Source: Pyrenula massariospora
Taxonomy: Eukaryota > Ascomycota > Eurotiomycetes > Pyrenulales > Pyrenulaceae
NCBI GenBank assembly: GCA_021030905.1
Contig: JAGFMI010000006.1
Coordinates: 2,108,001 to 2,172,000, forward strand
Length of the DNA stretch: 64,000 bases
Reading direction: 5' to 3'
A model generated the notes under the pieces. It had not been told where the DNA came from, ran no database searches, and saw nothing but the letters and a program-made list of their open reading frames with translations. Shown here in pieces: positions 55,098-64,000 of this stretch. Every line of letters begins with the position of its first letter. Positions within the stretch are counted from its first letter, which is position 1. The position numbers and the translations under genes are program-made.

Positions 55098-56664
55098 ATG
55101 GCTCTTACCACTATCCTAAGTGAAGACAGCGTCGATCTTCAGCCTTTCCCAGACATATCACCTCTCCCTAAAAGCGATGTGCTCCATCGATCACTGCATG
55201 AACTGCCTCGAAAAGTGATCAAGGCAGCTGGTTGCTATCTGCAACTGGATACCGGCAACCAGATTCTCGACGCTACAGGCGGTGCAGCTGTTGCCTGTCT
55301 TGGACATGGCAATCCTCGAGTTATTAAGGCGGTTCAAGATCAGATGCTTGAAATTTCGTATTGTCATTCTCTCACGTTCGGCACTAATGCTGCTGAAAAA
55401 CTTGCGAAGCTGCTTATTGACTCTACACATGGCCGCATGTCGAAAGCCTTTATTGTAAATTCTGGGTCCGAAGCCATGGACGCCGCCATGAAGATGGCAC
55501 GGCAGTATTTTCTCGAGTTGCGAGATCCACAACCACAGCGGACGAAGTTCATTGCACGTAAGCATTCCTGGCACGGAACGACGCTCGGCCCTTTGTCCTT
55601 GAGCGGACATGTGGCGAGGAGAGCCTTGTTTGAGCCAATTCTGAATACTAACATCGGTCGTGTTGCTCCTTGTTTTGCATACCGAGATCAGCTCGAAGGG
55701 GAAGCGGATGAAATATATGTCTCTAGGCTTGCTGATGAGCTTGATAGTAAATTCCAGGAAATGGGCCCGCATACTGTTTGTGCTTTCGTTGCAGAGCCGG
55801 TCTCAGGTGCGGTATGTATCGAAATCTCCCACCTTTTTGGTAGACTTATTGGAACTGATGAGGGTATCTGACTTGCGTGTAGGCGCTTGGATGCGTCCCT
55901 GCGGTCCCAGGCTATTTCAAGGCTATGAGAAATGTGTGTGACAAATACGGCGCCCTTCTAGTCCTCGATGAGGTCATGTCTGGGATGGGCCGCTGTGGTA
56001 CCCTTCATGCCTGGGAACAGGAAGGCATCGTCCCCGATTTGCAAACTATCGGAAAGGGTCTTGGTGGAGGGTATGCCCCTGTCTCTGGCATGCTCGTAGG
56101 ACAAAGGGTCGCAAATGTCTTGGAAAAAGGGACAGGAGCATTTTCACATGGACACACTTATCAGGGCCATCCGGTGGCCTGCGCCGTTGCATATGAGGTG
56201 CAGTGTATTATCAAGGAGGAGAATCTACTGGATAATGTTCGTGCTATGGGAGCGGCGCTGGAAAGACTACTCCACGAGAAACTTGACCGTCACCGCTACG
56301 TTGGCAACATTCGAGGTAAAGGCTTGTTCTGGGGTGTGAGTGAATGTTTTCTTCGATGTCTCCCTCCATTACGTTGGTTACTTATATTCTCACGCATGAT
56401 TAGATCGAATTCGTCAGAGACAAGGCCACGAAGACGCCGTTCGATCCAACCTTGGGAATAGCTATGGGGGTCCATAGTTTGGGGCTGCAAGAGCCACATA
56501 GCATTACGCTATATCCAGGGTCAGGAACCATGGACGGCATACACGGAGACCATATTCTCATCGCCCCGGCTTACAATCTCGGCGAAGATATCGTTGATCT
56601 GGTTGCGACAAAAACTGCTGATGTGATCGACGAATTCTTCGACCAGCTAGATTCGACATCTTAG
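55098..56664 (+). CDS. Class III PLP-dependent aminotransferase
   Basis: Exons 55098-55811, 55883-56335 and 56404-56664 give 475 aa. The domain order fits class III (ornithine/acetylornithine/4-aminobutyrate type) transaminases: DATGGAAVACLGHGNPRV at the N-terminus, FIVNSGSEAMDAAMKMARQY (phosphate-binding GSEA), the LVLDEVMSGMGRCGTLHAWE block and the PLP-lysine signature TIGKGLGGGYAPVSGML with Lys296. The intron 2 donor is gtgagt, giving GLFWG-IEFVRDKATKTPF. The substrate cannot be deduced. I use ATG 55098; the upstream in-frame extension starts only at GTG and includes an intron-like sequence. Confidence 0.9.
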
Positions 56665-56955
56665 ACCTCAAATATGAGTAAAGCCGTTGGCATTTATCAT
56701 TTGAGTCTAGCAAAGGGTCTATCTCTGTGGGAGAAATCCCGATCTAGGTACTTAGGGTATCGTTGTTATTATCATATCATGTTGTGGCTCTACCAACTCT
56801 AGCTCCCCTGGAAAAAAGGACCTGTATCGGAGAACAACATCTGGAGCCGCCTGCGTAAACTTCGGTACCTTCGTCCATCGCCCTCTTCATCGACTGGAAT
56901 GGTGTCGATAATACACTGTAAGCCCCTTCAGAAGCTAGGTGATGCAAGAAAGTGT

Positions 56956-59859
56956 TTATCTCATCGTCATGCCCTTGACCGACCACATCGGCGCCACAGT
57001 TTCCACAGCCCTGTCTACTACAGCTTTCACTCTGTCTCTAAGCACGTTATTGGCGCATTCGACATCTAATGTTTCTAGCCAAAGCTTTGCAACATTTTTA
57101 TCAATCTTAATCTCCAGGCCAGGAACGGGAATGCCCAGTGCAGCCAATCTAGCCCTCTCCTCGGCCTCTAATTCCTCCTCTTCATCATCTGAGGAGGCTT
57201 CGGATCTAATACTTCCATTTCCCAGGGATGCCGGGCTGTTGGCTCTTTTGAGTTGTGGTCTTTCGATTGGCGTAATGTTCTGACCAAATTGTTCCTCTAG
57301 AAACATGCATAGACGCGCAAAACGCTCCTCAGAGCTTAAATGTGCGTGCGGATTCTCAGCGGGGTGATGATGGTGGATATGCTTGGCTTTGCCTGAAGAA
57401 TACTTGACGGCTGCTGGGCTGGTCTCTACGGTGAGCAGGACCGCCATTACTGCGTCTGCAATACCATCATTCATTGTATTGCCTTCCCACTCGACCTCAA
57501 TGCCCCGGTCTCGGCTCGAGTAGGTGACTTTGACGCATCCCATGACAAGGAATGTTCTTCGCTCCTCTAGTGGAATCTCTTCATCCGCGGCTTCGTCTTC
57601 ATCTTCGTCTTCGTCCTTCAAGATACCGTTGACGCCATTGGGCTGATTACTGTCACCCTGCTTGGACCCTGAGGGCTTTACTTCTTCGATTGCGCCAAAG
57701 GTGCTCTCTAAAGCCCAGCGGATCAAATTCACACCTGCGGCGCTGAGCGTAATGTGCTGTTTGCACATGATCGTTGTTGTTGTGAGACCGGCGTATTCCA
57801 TGAGATCCTCCGGTGCCATCAAGCTGAGCTTGAAATCGTTTTGTACAAGCACGCCATTAACGAACCGAGTGTCTTCAGGTTCAATGGTCTTCGGAGGAGG
57901 TATCTCTGCTAGGCGCCCTACGACTTTCGCGGTCTTGTCTTTCCTAAATGGAATGCGAACCTCTTCGCCATTTTGTGGGTTGTAGATTTTAACGTCGTGC
58001 GCTTTTCCGGCATTTAAGCTGAGCAGTTTGGACTTGAGCCGGATCATCTGTTGCCTCTCACCGTGCACCAATATCTGAGAAATTAGCCGTTGAAGGAAAC
58101 TATGTCGAACGCCGTAAACGGGGGCTTACCACAACTTTGGCGCCAACCTCCTCGATAAACGCCACATTTTCCACACCCGTAACATGTGCGGCAAAAGTTT
58201 GCTCCTCAACGGTGCACCTTCTTGGGATCATGAGTTGTGTCTCTTCGCCATCTTTTGTCCTTCTGGTCACTGTCTGACCTCCTGCGCCGCCCGTTATAGC
58301 TGGAATGCTTTCCGGTTCCTGCAGAATAGTACGGCCCATCGTTCCCTCGACATTATAACCAGTCATCACAATGCCATTGCGCTGATCTGGAGCCCATCTT
58401 TCAAGTAGAATTCTGCTCATACCGGATTGAAGCATACCTGGGCTTGCAAGCATGACACACGCTCCAACGTCGTCAAAGCGATCTAGGTTCCGCAAACTTC
58501 GGATATATTGAAAATCCCAAGGACCGGCAGATACTCCTTTCCGATTGCCACTGGCTTCGGCTTCTGCGAGTCTTTCTCTAAAGATTCGCTTGATGTTGTC
58601 GTTCATTGCGTTGATGTACGTCTGGTATATTACCATGCATTTTCTCGCCGTGTTGCCGGTATAGTAAATCGGATATTTCTGTAAGTCCGAATGTCGGCGC
58701 CAGTAGTCTTCAAGAATAAGGAGGAGCTCCTGAGCTCTTCCCAAGGCGAAGACCGGCATGAGAACTCTCCCGCCTCGATTGAGTATTCCTGTGACAGCTT
58801 TCAACAGAGCTGCTTCTCGTTCAGCCCGGGGCGGTGCATTCGAGATGCCGAAGGTCGATTCTGAAATGATTACGTCAATTTTGCCGACATTTTTGGGGAC
58901 CTCGGCCGTTAGTAGATGCCTATCTGGCTCTCTCGAATAATCTCCAGTGAATAGGATGTTCAGACCGGCAATGTTGATGAGAAACATAGCAGCACCAAGG
59001 ACGTGCCCAGCCGGATACGGGGTGATGCGAATGGAAGACACGGTATGGGTTGTATAGAAATCAATGGTTTCGATGATGGGAAGGGTGGAAATGTGGTCTT
59101 GCTCGGTATATAGATTCGTGCGCTGATCTGACGTGGATGAGGTGTTGGATACTCGGACCGAGTCTTGAATAAGCCATTTGTATATGGCCTTTGTTGGATG
59201 TGTCATAAACACGCGTCCCTTGAAATTCGTCTTTGCTAGAACATAGGGTAAAGCAGCCGCATGGTCAAGATGGAAACTAAACTTAGCGGTCAGTTCGGCA
59301 GCGCGTAAAGGGGTATAAACTAGAAGCATAAAGGGTAAAAGCAAAGGTAGAGCAGAGATCACAGGAATCTAGGCGAACAGCTTAACAGAATTGAATGATA
59401 TTGTATTGACAGTCTAATTAGACGCCCTAGATACATTACATTCAACCCAGAAGAAACCTTGAGAACCCGATTAATAATGGCAGCTACTCATGATTTTGAG
59501 GCCCCAAAAGTCGCTAGAATAATGAACAACACGAAATTACACCTACTGGCTGATAAGAAGGATGTCGACTGTGCTCAAGTCAAACTCGTCAAAGAATGGC
59601 AGAGCAGCGAAACCATCTTTGCCAGTGTGCATACCAGCATCAAGCTAGGATGACGAATAATCAGTCTTTTGAAAGCTGGTAGAATTTTCGGTCTTTGAAG
59701 ACACACCATCACTGTCTTGCCCTTATATTGTAGAATATGACATGACCTTCCTACTTCGTTGCAACCTCCAAGCCCATAGAACACGAGTTCATCGGAGGGA
59801 TCAACAGGGTCATTGTCCTCGTGTGAGTTCATTGCTGAAGCTTTTCGCTTGGTAGCCAT
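56956..59859 (-). CDS. YSH1: mRNA 3'-end-processing endonuclease Ysh1/CPSF73
   Basis: Four exons in transcript order: 59859-59707, 59644-59547, 59276-58130 and 58074-56956, giving 838 aa. Metallo-beta-lactamase/beta-CASP nuclease that cuts pre-mRNA at the poly(A) site within CPF. Visible: [13 protein letters not shown], the zinc motif [43 protein letters not shown], the beta-CASP segment [16 protein letters not shown] and [22 protein letters not shown], then [17 protein letters not shown]. The C-terminal domain ([17 protein letters not shown] and following) is typical. Intron 2 (59277-59546) is 270 nt, long for this window, and splits the HxHxDH zinc motif after the CA of the first His codon. 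It is divergent from TAF4. Confidence 0.96.
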
Positions 59860-60377
59860 GGCAAACGTGGAGAGGCTGGCTAAGGACGAGGGGACAACGG
59901 TGAGTGAGGTAGACAGGATAACTGCTGCGAATCGTAAGACGCCTTAGAGTCAGTATACAACCTAGCACTGCAGGATTACTGCAGCATCTGAGCAACAACA
60001 AGCGCGGTCTAGCATGGAAAGTGACATTTCTTGACTGGGGGAGAGAGTCTTTGGTTTTTCCGATTCTCGTGAGGTTGAGCTCAAACCAAGGGAGGCCCTG
60101 CATGGCGCCAAGCTTCACGACACGTGACCGGATCTCCTCATGATTTCCTTGAGACTCCGATCTTGTCTTCCTACCTCTCGCTCAGTCCTTCACTAAATCA
60201 ATCAGCTACCTCTCGATCACCGCCGAGTCGAATCTGAGTTCCCTCTTTAGAAGCACATATCCGCCTCATCTTGTGATGACCGCCACATTCTGCCGCAGGA
60301 AGGAGCTGTTTGGCTCTAGCCGAGACAAAGGCTTCACCTCAGAGCTGCACATGAGACACTGTATATAGCAGTGAATC
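59860..60377. promoter_or_regulatory. Divergent region, YSH1 to TAF4
   Basis: 518 bp head-to-head region containing both promoters; no gene or discrete element is resolved. Confidence 0.5.
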
Positions 60378-62061
60378 ATGTCCAACTCCAATTTCATGGC
60401 TCAGAGACCGCCTCTCCACTCCACGCCGTCGTCGCGCGCCTTCTCTCCGCCAATGTCGGCCTCATCCCCGAATGCGCCTTCTCCAGGCTCCATCTACCCC
60501 CCCCCACCTAAGCGACAGCGAGTTTCTCCTAATCCACAGTCGCCACCATACGGTTCGCCGAATTTTCAAAGTTTACAATTACCTTCTGCTGGAAGCCCTA
60601 TAAATGGTTTCAGCACAACGATTACTCCCAGCGCCCCCACGCCCGTAGGCACAATGGGTCCGCCATCCAAGCCTGCCGACAGAGAGTTTGATAAAGAGGG
60701 GATAGACGACGCCGTGAGAAACGCCGGTATCGACATAGAGGCAGAGCAAGCCTTGCATGAAAATCCTATTTATCGACCGCCGAACATTCCGCTGCTTGCA
60801 CCTAGCCTGTCCCACCATCCTAGGGCCAACAGCTTTGAATCTCACAACGGGATCAATGGTCTTTACGAGTCGAACGCCCCTCTATACGGCGGTGAAAACT
60901 CGGATGAGCTGGTCGAAGCCCAAGAAGGATGGAAGGCAGGCTCCCGACACCAATACCACTTGACAGATCCTTTCCTGACAGGAGAAGCCTTAGAGCGGAT
61001 GATGCACATTAAAGCGCAGGATCATTCACTCCATACACCCAAAGAAGGACTTTATCATGCTACTGCAGGAAGACCGCCACAGCGTACTCAGGTGGTCGCA
61101 CCTGATGACTCGGCAGAAGTTATTGACAAGGGTCAGACCATCCTTAGTACGGAAGGAAAGAGCCTTGTGAACCTCATGAACCTGGTTTCCCTTGCCTGCA
61201 AGGAGCGTCTTACATGTTTTGTTGATCATGGTGCTCGACTAGCTTATGAACGAAGAAATTTTTCCATGGGTCGTGTACCTTCAGAATGGCAGGATTTAGC
61301 AGTTGTCGATGTGCCAGCTCAGAAAGAGGATGAGCCGACAAGTCCACAGACAATAACAGTGAAGCGTATGAACAGTATTCACATCATTTGAATCTGCATT
61401 GACTATGAAAGTAGGTACCTATTCGCAAGCGGACATGGGAGAAAATTTGCGATCGAACGTAGCTCCTCCCAATCGGATGGCAGATCTTTTTCGAAAAGTG
61501 TCTGCGGCTGACCGGCTTGCCGAAGAGGCAAGGCTCGCCAAGAGGGCTAAACGCAAGAATATCGCCCAAGGTGATGGCGGGGGTTCAACATCCGTTTCTA
61601 CACCTGGACCATCCACGCCTGTTGCAACACCCTCAGAACCAGAGAAACGACCGACAAAGAAGGCGCAAAAGGCTGCCGATGCTAAATTCACTGAGCAGCA
61701 GCAGCAAAAATCCGCGAACGAGACAGTACGATTGGCTACCAGTGGAATGGGTGGTAGCCGTTTTGGTAAAAAGAAAAGCTACAACTGGCTCAACGCAGGG
61801 GGCAAAACCACACCATCCGCTGCGACGAACGCTTCCAATATCAATCTGTCGCTCGAAGATGACGCCACTCCGAGGACTGCACCGATTGTTGCGCGACCAT
61901 TAGCTGTCCGGCCGGTGAAACAATTTGGCGAATGGAACGAAGGAACAGATCAAGGAGCTCGGAATATTGGCATTCGGGACATTTTGCTAGTCTTGGAGGC
62001 CGATGGCAAAGCTGCTAGAGCACTTACTTCGGCCTACAATCTTCCAGAGGAGCGGGATTGA
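60378..62061 (+). CDS. TAF4: TFIID subunit TAF4
   Basis: Exons 60378-61365 and 61415-62061 give 544 aa. The N-terminal 110 residues are Pro/Ser-rich. The TAF4 domain starts at about residue 110 (DKEGIDDAVRNAGIDIEAEQ) and includes the histone-fold-like segment SLVNLMNLVSLACKERLTCF and the C-terminal block of MADLFRKVSAADRLAEEARL, SGMGGSRFGKKKSYNWLNAG and GIRDILLVLEADGKAARAL. TAF4 pairs with TAF12 in TFIID. The intron acceptor is a tandem NAGNAG (aag then tag, 61408-61414), so the protein may differ by one residue between isoforms; I used the TAG site. Confidence 0.92.
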
Positions 62062-63158
62062 GGGAAACTCTGTTCGATGGCGATTTTGTATTACTGACTT
62101 ATTTGCGACTTGCAAGGCGTTGCGGGCTTTATCTGCCAGGTTAGGCAGCGGCTTCTCGCATGCATGGAGATACCGCGGGTAAGGGCCCGTGGGAAAATGG
62201 TCCTGATTTTCTGGATAGGATGAGAAAGAAGCATCCTGAACCACTCACACGTGTGATCTGAATTGTGAAATGGGATAAATGAAAAAAACCCTTGTAGCCT
62301 GGCAAAGGATTCAATTCGAAGGTTTCATCGAAGGACTTTCATGGCAAGTTTTAATGGGTACGAGTCCTTCGTAGCGTATTTTTGCAGGCCATTATGACCG
62401 TAGAATATGGCGAGGCTCATTCCGGTGCCTATGCTGTGCGGTGTTGGGCTGTGAGACGGTCGGCTGTGCAGGCGTATGAGATGACGAGATAGAGGCCGAG
62501 GGATGGACGTTGCCAACGAGGCTGCGGCGAAGCGTCACTGTGAAGCAGATGCGCAGAGATCTAATGATGCCAATCGTACAAGAGGCCATTCGGATCCTGT
62601 GGTGATGTCGCGTCAGGGTGGAGGTTCGGAGCGATCTTCGACTGCACTCAGCCGGCGGCACTGCCATTGGATCGTCTAAAGATCGTTCGGATTCCTCGCC
62701 CAGCCGACGACGTTGTAGGGCACAAGCACGTCGGTCCCTCTTCAACCTCACCTCAACCACCTCTCAACCCCGATACTCTCTTTAACCCCCAACCACGCTC
62801 TGTAATCCCCCGTTCTTCGCGTGCTCGACACGCTGCCTGGACTCTCCCGGTCGAGCACCATGTTTCTCTCGCAACGTCGATGATCCGCTCTTGCCCGGCA
62901 CCTGAGACGTGGATCAAATTTCGCTGCTCTCGACCACGACCTGCCCACGCCTCTTCATCCCCGGAACAATTATTGTATATGGTCTCCGGTTATCTGAGCA
63001 TTATAGGACCCCACTACAGCACGATCGAACTCTCAACATCGCGACCCATGAAAAATACTCCTCGAACACGCTATCCCCACCTCCTAGGCAGGAACAACTC
63101 CGGTGTTCTGCTATTCGTCTCTGGGAACGAAATTTGAAGCACACTAGCTATACCGGCC
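62062..63158. other. Intergenic, TAF4 to LAMMER kinase
   Basis: About 1.1 kb. No supportable gene; ORFs on both strands lack features. The 400 bases before 63159 are C/T-rich and probably the kinase promoter and leader. Confidence 0.5.
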
Positions 63159-64000
63159 ATGTCGACTCCATCCACGGCCACTACAACTCTGCCTGCTCAT
63201 CATTCGCAGTATGGTTACTCAAGCCATAACCCATATACCGCCAGCACTTCCTCGTACCCTGCCAACAATAGTGTGCCGACGCCGCGTCTAGCCAACTCTT
63301 ATCACGCTTTCCCCCCTAATAACAGCATATCCTCATATTCTCGTCCGCAGAATTCACCTCAGTCGTCAAAGCAGCCTTCACATCCCTCGGTAGCTACGTC
63401 ACAGTCGGCCTCGGGGATGGAACGAAGGGGTCAGAAAAGACAACCAGACTGGGATGAGTTCTACAAAAATGGCGTGCCAAAGGAGGTGATCGTTATTCAC
63501 GATGACACCCCTCCAGCCGAAGCTCCTTCACGATCTGCTCGATCGAAAGCAACCAGAGCATCTGGAGCTCCACAACAAGCCGGCACGAAGAAAAGGAAGA
63601 TTGATCAGGCATACGACACATCCTACCATGATAGACCATCGTATTCCGTGAACCCTCCACAATATGGGGATTCGTCGAATCCGTCCATTTCAACGGATCG
63701 GACAACCTCACTTCATACGACTGCACCCACATCAATGGGCTCCTATGGCAGTAGTAACGCTAGCAACTCGTACGAAGATCTGAGTGTTGGGCAGAAGAGG
63801 AAGCGGGCGCCACAAAAAGAGACCCGTCTCCAAGCAAAAAGAAAGCAACAAGAAACGAATGATGCTTTTGCGAATTATATCCCACCACCGAAGCCACCCC
63901 TCAAGGCCAACGATGTGCATGTACCTGTGGTGAACGATGTTTGTCACTTCTTGGGAGACTTTTTGCGTTGCGCTAATTAAATGACAGTATCAATACAAGC
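63159..64000 (+). CDS. LAMMER (Clk/Kns1-type) dual-specificity kinase, N-terminus only (3' truncated)
   Basis: Exon 1 is 63159-63938 and the second exon begins at 63988 and leaves the window after 13 nt. The intron (63939-63987) has a gtttgt donor and atgacag acceptor. The translated 260 residues are the disordered N-terminus of fungal LAMMER kinases. The end NDAFANYIPPPKPPLKANDV, then HVPVVND, then YQYK across the intron is the conserved lead-in to the LAMMER catalytic domain, which must lie to the right. The kinase domain itself is not in the window, so the family call rests on this lead-in. LAMMER kinases phosphorylate SR-type splicing factors and regulate growth. Confidence 0.78.

Noticed and set aside
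1-64000. CRISPR arrays, bacterial operons, rRNA or tRNA genes
   Set aside because: No regularly spaced repeats, ribosome-binding patterns or structural RNA signatures were found; the genome is eukaryotic.

Overview
The window is chromosomal DNA of a filamentous ascomycete (Pezizomycotina). It carries short GT-AG introns of about 45-90 nt with ctaac/ctgac-like branch sites. It has a multimodular NRPS, a Zn2Cys6 activator and a LAMMER-kinase N-terminus of fungal type, and closely packed housekeeping genes on both strands. A class such as Leotiomycetes is possible, but I cannot fix it from sequence alone. There is no bacterial, viral or CRISPR content, and I found no rRNA or tRNA gene.

Layout. 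(1) 1-7.1 kb: the 3' end of a non-ribosomal peptide synthetase (T-C-A-T-terminal C), then a CYS3/MetR-like bZIP factor. (2) 8.1-11.7 kb: the nuclear exportin CRM1, eight exons, one with a GC-AG intron. (3) 11.7-19.3 kb: a gene-poor stretch holding a small spliced Thr/Pro-rich secreted protein (14.7-15.3 kb), a MITE-like hairpin, an imperfect 57-bp duplication and weak remnants of reading frames. (4) 19.3-31.3 kb: long-chain alcohol oxidase, a small unknown protein, a FYVE protein, a GNAT acetyltransferase, the rRNA methyltransferase Rcm1/NSUN5, a LURP-one-like protein and splicing factor Prp18. (5) 31.5-47.5 kb: two glutathione S-transferases, SAP18, a hydrophilic LEA-like protein, PIG-A/Gpi3, the Dbp6 helicase, a complex I B15-like subunit, a BTB-domain protein and an OSGIN-like flavoprotein. 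(6) 48-64 kb: a Zn2Cys6 factor, an Arl3/ARFRP1 GTPase, SRP19, a class III aminotransferase, Ysh1/CPSF73, TAF4 and the start of a LAMMER kinase cut by the right edge.

Most genes are unrelated housekeeping functions (nuclear export, splicing, 3'-end processing, ribosome biogenesis, GPI anchoring, SRP, TFIID), often in head-to-head pairs with a 380-820 bp shared upstream region. The only secondary-metabolism locus is the NRPS at the left edge; its cluster, if any, must extend left. Three genes are easily missed because they are spliced or lack a long ORF: the secreted Thr/Pro protein, the LEA-like protein and the complex I subunit. Three short hairpins share the terminal core CAGAAGTCGTGG (one arm lacks the C) and look like one small MITE family.

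Exon boundaries were set by hand from splice motifs, frame continuity and remembered family sequence; no alignment was run.
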